A DNA stretch of 64,000 bases from Verrucomicrobiaceae bacterium (GTDB lineage Bacteria > Verrucomicrobiota > Verrucomicrobiia > Verrucomicrobiales > Verrucomicrobiaceae). Within the stretch, counting starts at the first letter, position 1; each line of letters begins with the position of its first letter. Position numbers and translations under genes: made by a program. This document shows, one piece after another, positions 37,338 to 45,077 of this stretch. The stretch is from contig JACKQF010000003.1 of the NCBI GenBank assembly GCA_024232965.1, positions 310,001 through 374,000 on the forward strand. Direction: 5' to 3'. The notes under the pieces are model-generated. The model was not told where the DNA came from, ran no database searches, and was given only the letters and a program-made list of their open reading frames with translations.

Positions 37338-38135
37338 ATGGAGCTAGCAGAGCGATATGATGTGCGGGGTCTTGTGGTCTTGGTGATGGGCGGGACGTCG
37401 GGCTTGGGGCTGTCTGCGGCGCGGCGTTTGGTGGAGCAGGGGGCGCGCGTGGTGGTCTGCAGCCGCTCTGAAGAAAAGGTGCGGCGTGCGGTGGAGGAAC
37501 TTGGGGAGAATGCTGCTGGTCTGGCGGGTGATGCAGCGGACTCAGGCACGGCGCAACGGGCGGTGGACCTGGCCGTGGAATACTTTGGGCGATTGGATGC
37601 GCTTTATCATGTGGCCGGAGGCAGTGGGCGATCCAAGGGGGATGGACCGCTCCATGAGATGAGCGACGAGGGATGGCGCTACACCGCTGACACGAATCTC
37701 AGCGCGGTGGTTTTCTCCAATCGAGCGGCCGTGCGGCAATTCCTTGCGCAGGGCGGGGGTGGTTGTGTGCTCAATATGGGCAGCGTCTTGGGAGGGTCGC
37801 CATCGCCAGAGTTCTTCGCGTCCCATGCCTACGCGGCGGCAAAGGCAGGGATCGTGGGCTTTAGCAAGTCCATCGCGGCCTACTATGCGAAAGCGAACAT
37901 TCGTGTGAATGTGATCGCGCCAGCCTTGGTCGAGACGCCGATGTCCGAACGCGCTTTTGGCAACGAAGCGATTCTGGATTTCGTTGCAAAGAAGCAACCA
38001 CTCGACGGCGGGCGAGCGGGATTGCCCGCTGATGTGGATGGGGCGGCGCTGTTCCTGTTATCACGGTCCGCACGCTTCATCACCGGCCAAGTGTTGGCTG
38101 TGGATGGCGGGTGGACGGTGAGCGAGGGGCGGTGA
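37338..38135 (+). CDS. Short-chain dehydrogenase/reductase
   Basis: A 265-residue classical SDR. The cofactor motif is 'VMGGTSGLGLSAAR' (TGxxxGxG variant), with 'CSRSEEK' after the second strand suggesting NADP or NAD by its Arg. The catalytic set is Ser in 'LNMGSVLGG' and Tyr-x3-Lys in 'HAYAAAKAG'; 'FITGQVLAVDGGW' closes the fold as in 3-oxoacyl-reductase-like members. Substrate unknown. It is divergent from the GntR operon and shares its 147-base control region, so it could belong to the same regulon. The ATG at 37338 is chosen over an upstream TTG at 37293. Confidence 0.85.
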   Translation: MELAERYDVRGLVVLVMGGTSGLGLSAARRLVEQGARVVVCSRSEEKVRRAVEELGENAAGLAGDAADSGTAQRAVDLAVEYFGRLDALYHVAGGSGRSKGDGPLHEMSDEGWRYTADTNLSAVVFSNRAAVRQFLAQGGGGCVLNMGSVLGGSPSPEFFASHAYAAAKAGIVGFSKSIAAYYAKANIRVNVIAPALVETPMSERAFGNEAILDFVAKKQPLDGGRAGLPADVDGAALFLLSRSARFITGQVLAVDGGWTVSEGR

Positions 38136-38139
38136 TCGT

Positions 38140-39420
38140 CTACCGCGCGAGAAGCTCTTCGCCGCGATAGATGACGCGCTCGATCTGGCCCTGGAGTTGT
38201 TTGTCGAGGAAGGGGGTGTTGAGGCTCTTCGACTTCATGAATTCGCGAGTGAAGGTGGTGGTGCGATTCGGGTTGAAGACGATGAACTCAGCGACGCCGC
38301 CTTCTTGGACGGGGACGGTGGGAAGTTTGAACAAGCTCCGCGGTTGGGCAGAGTAGTGCTTCACGATGATGTCCCAACCGAAGATTCCCTTCGCGATGAA
38401 TCGATCGTAAAGCGAGACGAGGGCCGTTTCGAGACCGGTAATGCCAAAAGGGGCGCTGGCGAAATCTTGGTTTTTCTCGAACGGCGTGTGGGGTGCGTGA
38501 TCGGTCGCGATAACGTCGAATTTCCCTGCGATGAGACCTTCAAGCAGTGCGGCATTGTCTTCCTTGGTGCGCAGCGGCGGGTTCATCTTGTAGTGGGTGT
38601 CAAAGTCCCCGATGTCCTCGTGATTGAACAGGAGGTGATGCGGCGCGATCTCGCAAGTGACGCGGATGCCGCGCTGCTTGGCACGCCAGATGGTGTCCAT
38701 GCCACGGGCGGTGCTCACGTGCTGAATGTTCAAGTGCGTGCCGGTAAACTCTGCCAATCGGATGTCGCGCGCGATGCAGATTTCTTCGCTGATGGAAGGG
38801 ATGCCAGGCAGACCGAGCGAGTAGCTGACGCTGCCCTCGTGCATGCTGCCTTTGCCGGAGAGTTCTTTGACTTCGCAGTGACTCGCCAGCGGCAGGTCGT
38901 GATCTCGGGCATACTCCATGGCGCGCCGCAGCACCTGGGGGTTATCGACGGGAAAACCATCATCGGTGAGGAGAACCGCGCCAGCGTTTTTCATGGCGGC
39001 AATGCCTGCGAGTTCTTCCCCTTTGCGACCTTTGGTGATGGCGCCAGCGGTGTAGATGCTGGATCCGATGCGAGCGCGTCGAGCGCTCTCTAGCACGGTG
39101 CGGACCACGCCTGCGTTGTCGATCGCGGGCGTGGTGTTGGGCATCATGATGAACCCGGTCACGCCGCCGTTGATGGCGGCCTCTGCGCAACTGGCGATGT
39201 TTTCTTTCTGCTCCTGGCCGGGTTCGCGGGCGTGGACGTGGATGTCAAAGAGGGCCGGTAAAAGGATGCGCCCAGTGCAGTCGATGACTTCGGCGTCGCT
39301 GGCATCGCTGATGCTGGCGGCGACTCCGATGATGCGATCACCTTCGACGAGCACGTCCGCAGATGGCAACTTGGGCGAGTCTGCGGAGGCGATTTGGGCG
39401 TTCTTGTAAAGTCGTTTCAT
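38140..39420 (-). CDS. pyrC: Dihydroorotase
   Basis: A 426-residue amidohydrolase closing carbamoyl-aspartate to dihydroorotate in pyrimidine synthesis. The metal motif is 'FDIHVHAREPG' with H61 and H63; 'GFIMMPNTTPAIDN', 'LNIQHVST' (metal His) and 'IATDHAPHTPFEK' (metal Asp and substrate loop) are typical of class I dihydroorotase. Length is normal for the type found in operons with pyrB. It is the last gene of pyrR-pyrB-pyrC, 16 bases after pyrB, and converges with the SDR gene with only four bases between stops. Confidence 0.93.
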   Translation of the reverse strand: MKRLYKNAQIASADSPKLPSADVLVEGDRIIGVAASISDASDAEVIDCTGRILLPALFDIHVHAREPGQEQKENIASCAEAAINGGVTGFIMMPNTTPAIDNAGVVRTVLESARRARIGSSIYTAGAITKGRKGEELAGIAAMKNAGAVLLTDDGFPVDNPQVLRRAMEYARDHDLPLASHCEVKELSGKGSMHEGSVSYSLGLPGIPSISEEICIARDIRLAEFTGTHLNIQHVSTARGMDTIWRAKQRGIRVTCEIAPHHLLFNHEDIGDFDTHYKMNPPLRTKEDNAALLEGLIAGKFDVIATDHAPHTPFEKNQDFASAPFGITGLETALVSLYDRFIAKGIFGWDIIVKHYSAQPRSLFKLPTVPVQEGGVAEFIVFNPNRTTTFTREFMKSKSLNTPFLDKQLQGQIERVIYRGEELLAR

Positions 39421-39436
39421 GGAGAGGAAAGTGGGG

Positions 39437-40369
39437 TCATGCGACAGGCGCTGCCCCTGGGCGCAGCCAGTAGAGGACGCTCATGCGGACGGCGATCCCG
39501 TTTTCCACCTGCTGATTGATGAGGCTGCGTTCGTAGTTCATGCCAGCATCAGTGATCTCGACGCCGCGATTGACCGGTCCAGGATGCATGAGCCAGAGCT
39601 TGCGGTCATTGAGGACCTTGAGGCGGGCATCGGTCAGGCCAAAGTTGTTGTGATACTCTGTGGCGCTGGGGAAAAAGGGCTCGTCGAGGCGCTCGCTCTG
39701 CACGCGGAGGAGATAAACGATGTCGGGCTTCCAATCGAAGGCGTCCTGCCAATTGCCGAAGGTGGTTATTTCATCGGGAATCTGGCGTGGCATCAGGGAA
39801 CCGGGGGCCAGATAGGCGACCTCCATGCCGAGTCGCCGGAAGATGAGGCTGGTGCTGCGGGCGACGCGGGAGTGCTGAATGTCACCCACGATCAGTGCCC
39901 TCCGACCTCTGAGGTCTTCCAGGACTTCACGGGCGGTGAAGGCATCGAGGAGAGCCTGGGTCGGATGCGCGTGCCAACCATCGCCAGCATTGATGACGGA
40001 GGCGGCGGTATTGCGGGCGATGAGATTGGGGATGCCCGCTTGCTTGTGGCGGACGACGATGTAGTCCAGTTGCATCGCTTCAAGGGTCTCCACGGTATCG
40101 AGGATCGACTCGCCTTTGACCACGCTGGAAAATTCCACATCAAAGTGCGTCACGTCGGCTGACAGGCGGCTGGCGGCGACTTCGAAGGAGGATCGAGTGC
40201 GTGTCGAGGGCTCGTAAAAAAGCGTGAGAACGGTGCGCCCTCGGAGCGGTGGCACCTTTTTCACTGAGCGCCGGAAGAGGTCTTTAAACGGTGCAGCATT
40301 GGCCAGCACGAACTCGATTTCTTCATTCGAGAGGGAGGCGATGTCGAGCAGGTCTTTACGCGGGGTCAT
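39437..40369 (-). CDS. pyrB: Aspartate carbamoyltransferase catalytic subunit
   Basis: A 310-residue transcarbamylase, the first committed enzyme of pyrimidine synthesis. The carbamoyl-phosphate loop 'YEPSTRTRSSFE' (S55-T58 region), 'HAHPTQALLDAF' and 'LMHPGPVNRGVEI' (240s loop for aspartate) identify PyrB and exclude ornithine carbamoyltransferase. No regulatory pyrI gene adjoins it. Its start overlaps the stop of pyrR by four bases (ATGA, 40366-40369), which implies coupled translation. Confidence 0.95.
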   Translation of the reverse strand: MTPRKDLLDIASLSNEEIEFVLANAAPFKDLFRRSVKKVPPLRGRTVLTLFYEPSTRTRSSFEVAASRLSADVTHFDVEFSSVVKGESILDTVETLEAMQLDYIVVRHKQAGIPNLIARNTAASVINAGDGWHAHPTQALLDAFTAREVLEDLRGRRALIVGDIQHSRVARSTSLIFRRLGMEVAYLAPGSLMPRQIPDEITTFGNWQDAFDWKPDIVYLLRVQSERLDEPFFPSATEYHNNFGLTDARLKVLNDRKLWLMHPGPVNRGVEITDAGMNYERSLINQQVENGIAVRMSVLYWLRPGAAPVA

Positions 40370-40932
40370 GCTTGGGAAAGAGGGGCGGATTCGATGTAAA
40401 CAGCGTCTTCGTTGTCGTCTTCTATCTCGACAAAGCGCACCGCGACGCGCTGATCTGCGGGCAGAGTGATGCGGTCCCCGCAGTAGGTAGGCTGGATGGG
40501 GAATTCGCGACCATCGCGGTCGATGAGGGTGGCGAGTTCCACACAGCGTGGGCGGCCAAAGTCCATCAGGGCATCAATGGCGGCGCGCACACTGCGTCCA
40601 GTAAAAAGCACTTCATCGCAAAGCACCACAGGGGCGTCATCGATATCGAAGGGAATGTCAGAGCCTTCGAGTCGCGGCAAGATGGTGAAGGAACCGAGGT
40701 CATCGCGATACTGGGTGATGTCGATCGTGCCGACGACGCAGGTGAGGTCGTGATCGGTGCGAAGTCGATGCGCGATGCGATAGGCGAGGGGGACCCCGCG
40801 CTTGTGAATGCCGACGAGCGCTAGGTTGGTCGCATTCGGGTGGGCCTTCGCGATCTCAGCCGCTAAACGCTGAATGCACTCGGCCATTTTTGTCTGATCG
40901 AGGTGCAGGCGGCGGTGGGTCAGGGTCGGCAT
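40366..40932 (-). CDS. pyrR: PyrR regulator / uracil phosphoribosyltransferase
   Basis: A 188-residue phosphoribosyltransferase with the PRPP motif 'VVLCDEVLFTGRSVRAAIDAL' and 'LVGIHKRGVPLAYRIA', both typical of PyrR. PyrR binds pyr leader RNA in the presence of UMP in Bacillus and relatives and also has uracil phosphoribosyltransferase activity. It heads the pyrR-pyrB-pyrC operon. In the upstream bases I see no clear attenuator or antiterminator pair, so control may differ from the Bacillus model or the enzyme role may dominate. Confidence 0.9.
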   Translation of the reverse strand: MPTLTHRRLHLDQTKMAECIQRLAAEIAKAHPNATNLALVGIHKRGVPLAYRIAHRLRTDHDLTCVVGTIDITQYRDDLGSFTILPRLEGSDIPFDIDDAPVVLCDEVLFTGRSVRAAIDALMDFGRPRCVELATLIDRDGREFPIQPTYCGDRITLPADQRVAVRFVEIEDDNEDAVYIESAPLSQA

Positions 40933-41153
40933 TGGCGCACAGATTTAGAAGCAGTGTGCGGAGAACGCAAGCTGGGATTGGTGTTGCCTTCAGGATGGAG
41001 CGGGTGATAGCCTCACGGTGATCCGTTTCGACCTAGCAGTCATCGCAAGTTTGGGTGAGTTGCGTGAGGCTCAAATCGGTGCAGGATCTGTCGTTTCAGC
41101 GCTGGCCGTGGCCTGCCTCACCACCGTCGCCCACTCCACCTCAGGTACAGGTA

Positions 41154-41758
41154 ATGCACCGGACGCTTATTCTCCTCCTCGCCACATTGAGTTGGGCACC
41201 CTGCAGCGGTGTCTTGGCCAGCGATGATTTGGACCCAGAGACCAAGAATCACTACAAGGCCAGCGACTTGGCCATTTTTTGGAAGCCAAGGAGTGGATCC
41301 TCTTTTCACTGGAACCGATCGCGGTGACGGTGGCAGAGGGTGGTGATCCGTTTGCGGATCCACCCAAGGGGACGGTCAAGAAAGAAGAACCGCCCCCGAA
41401 GCCGCCTTTGGATCCCGATCAGATTTTTCATGATTACCCGATCCTCGGCCAGACCAAGGTCGTCGTTACGCCGGAATTAAAAACAGTCATCACCACCCTC
41501 GACGAGGCGGGTCGACACTGGGGAGGGGCGGTGGCCATGTGTTTTAATCCGCGTCACGGCATCCGAGTCATCAAGGGCGGAAAAACCTATGATCTGGTGA
41601 TCTGCTACGAGTGCATGGCGGCTGATCTTTATGCCGATGAGAAATGGATCGGCTCGATCTTTTTTGCCACCGAGGCAGGGTTACTGCCGCGGCCTGCTTA
41701 CCTCAATGGGGCGTTGATGCGTGCCAAGGTGAAACTACCCGATCCACCCCGTCATTGA
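41154..41758 (+). pseudogene. Frameshifted gene for a secreted protein of unknown function
   Basis: From ATG 41154 the frame encodes a clear signal peptide (MHRTLILLLATLSWAPCSGVLA) and goes on to 'YKASDLAIF'. At a run of six T (41275-41280) it leaves the frame and stops at 41327. The reading frame one base back continues without a break from 'LEAKEWILFSLEPIAVTVA' to a stop at 41758, through a Pro-rich stretch and a 100-residue domain with 'AMCFNPRHGIRV' and 'VICYECMAADLYAD'. Seven T would restore one protein of about 201 residues. Causes could be a real indel, a sequencing error in the homopolymer, or programmed slippage on TTT. I do not recognise the family. Confidence 0.7.
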
Positions 41759-41783
41759 CGGGGCCTTCCGGCGCAACGAACTC

Positions 41784-41801
41784 GCAGACAGGAGTGTCTG
41801 C
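41784..41801. repeat. Intergenic hairpin GCAGACA-GGAG-TGTCTGC
   Basis: A perfect 7-bp stem with a four-base loop between the convergent 3' ends at 41758 and 41808. No T-run follows on either strand, so it is not a standard terminator. It may be a dispersed repeat of the genome or an RNA-stabilising 3' hairpin. Confidence 0.5.
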
Positions 41802-41807
41802 TTCACG

Positions 41808-43421
41808 TTACTCGGCGATCACTGCTGCGCGGGCATTTTCGAAGGTGCTGCCAGTTTTCTCGAGGTAGTAGTCGTAGCCGCCCATGAAGGTGGTGATTTG
41901 GCCACTGTTGATGTGCAGGACCTTCTGCGCGAGCGAGCGGATGAAGTGAACGTCGTGGCTGATGAAGACGAGCGTTCCTTCGAAGTTCTGGAGGGCGAGG
42001 ATGAGGCCCTCGATGGCCCAGATGTCCAAGTGTGTGGAGGGTTCATCCATCAAGAGGAGGTTGGGTGGGTTGATGAGGAACTTCACCAAATTCAGGCGGC
42101 TCTTTTCACCACCGCTGAGCACGTGGCACTTCTTGTGGACGTCTTCGCGCTTGAAGAGGAAGGAGCCGAGCACGGAGCGGGCGTCATCTTCGCGGAACTC
42201 TGGGGAGCAGCGCTTCACTTCTTCCAAAACGGTGAGGTTCGGGTCCAGCGTGTCTGTGCGATGCTGGGAGAAATAACCGATCTGGGCGTTGGTGCCGAGT
42301 TTGCGCTCGCCCTTCTGAAAGGGAACCTCGCCAGCGAGGATCTTGATGAGCGTTGATTTGCCCGAACCATTCGGACCCACGAGGGCAATGCGCTCTCCGC
42401 GTTCGACTTCGAGGTCGATGCCCTGGTAGACTTTCTTTTCGCCGTAGGCCTGATGGATGTCGGTGAGACTGATGACGCGCTGTCCTGCTCGTTTGGGTTG
42501 CGGGAAGTTGAAGCGGAAGGCTTTGCGAAGCGGGCGAGGCTTTTCCAGCTTGTCCATCTTCTGCAATTGCTTCTCGCGGCTCTGGGCCTGGGAGGCTTTG
42601 GATGCGACACTGCGGAAGCGGTCGATGAACTCTTGAATCTGCTCGATCTCTTTCTGTTGATTGCGATAGGCAGCGGTGGCGCGCTCCCAGTTTTCTTCGC
42701 GCTGGCGAAGATGTGATGAGTAGTTGCCCTTGTAGGGGAGGAAGCGGCCTTCGTCGATTTCGAACACGCTGGTGACGAGTTCGTCCATGAAGTCGCGGTC
42801 ATGGGAAATCATCAGGATGGCACCGGGGTAGTTCTTCAGGTAGGACCGGAACCACATCAGGGACATGAGGTCCAAGTGGTTGGTGGGCTCATCGAGAAGG
42901 AGGAGATCAGGCTCAAGCAGGAGGAGTCGTGCCAGGTGGGCGCGCATGACCCAGCCACCGCTGAACTCGCGGGCCTTGCGGGTGAAGTCTGCTTCTTTGA
43001 ATCCGAACCCGCGCAGGATTTTGCGCACTTTGGCCTCTGCCTTGGGGTCCTGGAGGGCATCGAACTCTGACTGTGCCTCGAAGTAGCCTTGGTCATCCAC
43101 GGTGCCGTCGGTCTCATGCTGCTGTAGGATCTTTTCCAGGCGCTCGATCTCGCCAGCGCGTCCGGTGGAGACTTCGATGATGGTTTCGTCGCCAGCGGGT
43201 TCGCTTTCCTGGGGGAGGAATCCAACGGTGGTCCACTCGTCGCGGGTGATCTCGCCTGAGTCGGGTGTGTCCGTTTTGAGGATGAGGGAAAAGAGGGTGG
43301 ACTTGCCTGCTCCGTTGGGACCGACCAGGGCAACGCGGTCGCCGTGATTGACGGTCATGTTGGCGCCTTGGAAGAGGACGCGGGAGTTGAAGGACTTGGT
43401 GACGTTGCGGAGATTCAGCAT
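41808..43421 (-). CDS. ABC-F family ATPase
   Basis: A 537-residue soluble protein with two ABC ATPase domains and no membrane segment. Domain 1 has Walker A 'VGPNGAGKSTLFSL', signature 'FSGGWVMRAHLARLLL' and 'LLLLDEPTNHLD'; domain 2 has 'VGPNGSGKSTLIKI', 'LSGGEKSRLNLVKFL' and 'LLMDEPSTHLDIWA'. The linker (about 240-320) is charged and helical, as in proteins that reach into the ribosomal E site. ABC-F proteins act on translation; the closest layout is YbiT/Uup-like. It is a single gene separated from its upstream neighbour by 342 bases. Strong confidence for family, none for subfamily. Confidence 0.9.
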   Translation of the reverse strand: MLNLRNVTKSFNSRVLFQGANMTVNHGDRVALVGPNGAGKSTLFSLILKTDTPDSGEITRDEWTTVGFLPQESEPAGDETIIEVSTGRAGEIERLEKILQQHETDGTVDDQGYFEAQSEFDALQDPKAEAKVRKILRGFGFKEADFTRKAREFSGGWVMRAHLARLLLLEPDLLLLDEPTNHLDLMSLMWFRSYLKNYPGAILMISHDRDFMDELVTSVFEIDEGRFLPYKGNYSSHLRQREENWERATAAYRNQQKEIEQIQEFIDRFRSVASKASQAQSREKQLQKMDKLEKPRPLRKAFRFNFPQPKRAGQRVISLTDIHQAYGEKKVYQGIDLEVERGERIALVGPNGSGKSTLIKILAGEVPFQKGERKLGTNAQIGYFSQHRTDTLDPNLTVLEEVKRCSPEFREDDARSVLGSFLFKREDVHKKCHVLSGGEKSRLNLVKFLINPPNLLLMDEPSTHLDIWAIEGLILALQNFEGTLVFISHDVHFIRSLAQKVLHINSGQITTFMGGYDYYLEKTGSTFENARAAVIAE

Positions 43422-43763
43422 GGGAACCTTCCTCTATCGGGGAGGGTTCGCCTCTATTCAAGCCGAAGGGGCGGGAAAAGTGGATTCTGAGGCTGGGGGT
43501 GGCGGGCGAGCGGCAAGTCGGATCGCTCTGGAGGGGGCTTTTTGTGGTTGGGCTTGAGCGCTGGGGTGGTGGGGAGCGACGCCAGCAGGGCTGGCTTTGC
43601 CAAAGCGGCAGCAGGGCTGCCGCAGTCCAAAACTGCGTGGTGGTACCGCAGGGCTTTTTGAGTGCGAGAGCTTGCTGTGGCTTTGGGGTGTAAGGAAGCT
43701 TGCTTCCTGGGGTGGGGGCAGGGCGTGGATCGCGGTGTGCGGGCGCTTCCCTTCCAGGTGATG
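43422..43763. repeat. Gene-free spacer with three perfect hairpins
   Basis: This 342-base spacer holds no convincing gene. It contains GCCAGC-AGG-GCTGGC (43581-43595), GCGGCAGC-AGG-GCTGCCGC (43605-43623) and AGGAAGC-TT-GCTTCCT (43693-43708). The first two share the AGG loop and similar stem sequence, as if related by duplication. None is followed by a T-run on the minus strand, the direction of both flanking genes. They look like REP-type intergenic elements. Confidence 0.55.
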
Positions 43764-45050
43764 CTAGGAGGCCAGCACTTCGGCGATGACTTTGCCTTTG
43801 TCTCCGACCGTGAAGGGGCGGTTGCTGGGGGACATGACGATTTCATCGACGTTCAGGCCGAGGGCGTGGCCGACGGTGCTGTGGAAGTCTTGGATGGAGG
43901 TCTGCTTGTCGGCGACGGTCGACCCGGACTTGTCGCTGGATCCGTAAATGGTGCCGCCTTTGATCGGGCCACCTGCGAGCAGGGTACTGAACACTTTGGG
44001 ATGGTGATCGCGGCCATTCCGACTGTTGATCTTGGGGCCTCGGCCAAATTCGGAGCAGAGGACAACCAGGGTGCTCTTCAGCAGGTCGCGTTTTTCCAGG
44101 TCTGCCAACAAAGCGGCGAGTCCGGTGTCGAGCTCCGTGCCGTGTTCATCCATGGCGTCATCGATGTCATTGTGCATGTCCCAACCACCGGAGGCGACTT
44201 CGACGAAGCGCACGCCGCGCTCGACGAGGCGACGTGCGAGCATGCAGCCTTGGCCGAACTTGTTGCGACCGTAGGCTTCGCGATCTGAGTCGCTTTCATC
44301 CGTGAGCTTAAAGGCACCGAGATCCTCACTGCTGAGGAGCTGGAGGGTGTCGTCGTAGAAGTCGGTGTAGGCCTTCAGATTGGTGTCGTGAAATTTGGCA
44401 CGGAAGCTGGCGTCCACCTTGTTCAGGAGGGCGAAGCGCTTTTCCATGATCTGCTGGTCGGTGTCGAAGCTGGCGTATTGCAGGCCTGCCTCAGGGTCGT
44501 GGATGGGCAGGGGACTGAAGGCGGCGGAAAAGAAGCCGTTGCCGTGTTGCGGATTGCGGTTCACACAGACTGATGAGGGCAGGGTCTTGCTGCTGGGGCC
44601 GAGAAGCTGTTGGGCCCAGGCTCCGATGGTTGGGTGCTTGATGGTGCCGCGCTGCTCGTAGGCGGTGCGCATCAAGTACTGGCCGGAGGCATGCACCCCG
44701 GTCTTTGAGGTCATGGATCGGATGATAGCGAGCTTCTCCGAGTGGTCCGCTGCAAGCTTGGGCATGAAGCCGCTGAGCTGGTAGCCCGCCTTGGTGGTGA
44801 TGGGGTCCGAGGGCCCTTTGGAGTCGCCCTCCTTCGGATCGAGCGTATCGATGTGCGACATGCCGCCGATCATCTGCAGCCAGATTACTGCCTTGGCCTT
44901 GCCAAAACCGGGCAGCGAAGCTGCGGCGGCTTGTTTGTCGGCGGCGGTGGCGAGATGCGGCAGCAGCGTGACGCCCAGAGTCGCCTTGGCGACGTGTTCC
45001 GCAAAGCTGCGGCGGCTCATGGGATTGAGGGAAAGCAGTTCCTTTTTCAT
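43764..45050 (-). CDS. DUF1501 protein with Tat-like signal (second copy)
   Basis: A 428-residue exported protein of the DUF1501 family with a twin-Arg start ('NPMSRRSFAEHVAKATLGVTLL'). Family marks are 'VIWLQMIGGMSHIDTLDPKEG', 'VHASGQYLMRTAYEQRG' and 'LVVLCSEFGRGPKINSRNGRDHH'. It differs clearly from the copy at 31.6-33.1 kb, so the two operons are not a recent duplication. It ends a two-gene operon, starting 27 bases after the DUF1549/DUF1553 gene. Confidence 0.88.
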   Translation of the reverse strand: MKKELLSLNPMSRRSFAEHVAKATLGVTLLPHLATAADKQAAAASLPGFGKAKAVIWLQMIGGMSHIDTLDPKEGDSKGPSDPITTKAGYQLSGFMPKLAADHSEKLAIIRSMTSKTGVHASGQYLMRTAYEQRGTIKHPTIGAWAQQLLGPSSKTLPSSVCVNRNPQHGNGFFSAAFSPLPIHDPEAGLQYASFDTDQQIMEKRFALLNKVDASFRAKFHDTNLKAYTDFYDDTLQLLSSEDLGAFKLTDESDSDREAYGRNKFGQGCMLARRLVERGVRFVEVASGGWDMHNDIDDAMDEHGTELDTGLAALLADLEKRDLLKSTLVVLCSEFGRGPKINSRNGRDHHPKVFSTLLAGGPIKGGTIYGSSDKSGSTVADKQTSIQDFHSTVGHALGLNVDEIVMSPSNRPFTVGDKGKVIAEVLAS

Positions 45051-45077
45051 GATGGGGATCCGGTGGGAATGGGGCAG

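Noticed and set aside
40933..41153. Possible PyrR-binding attenuator upstream of pyrR
   Set aside because: I found no convincing antiterminator/terminator pair or PyrR-binding loop; only a weak promoter-like pair on the minus strand.
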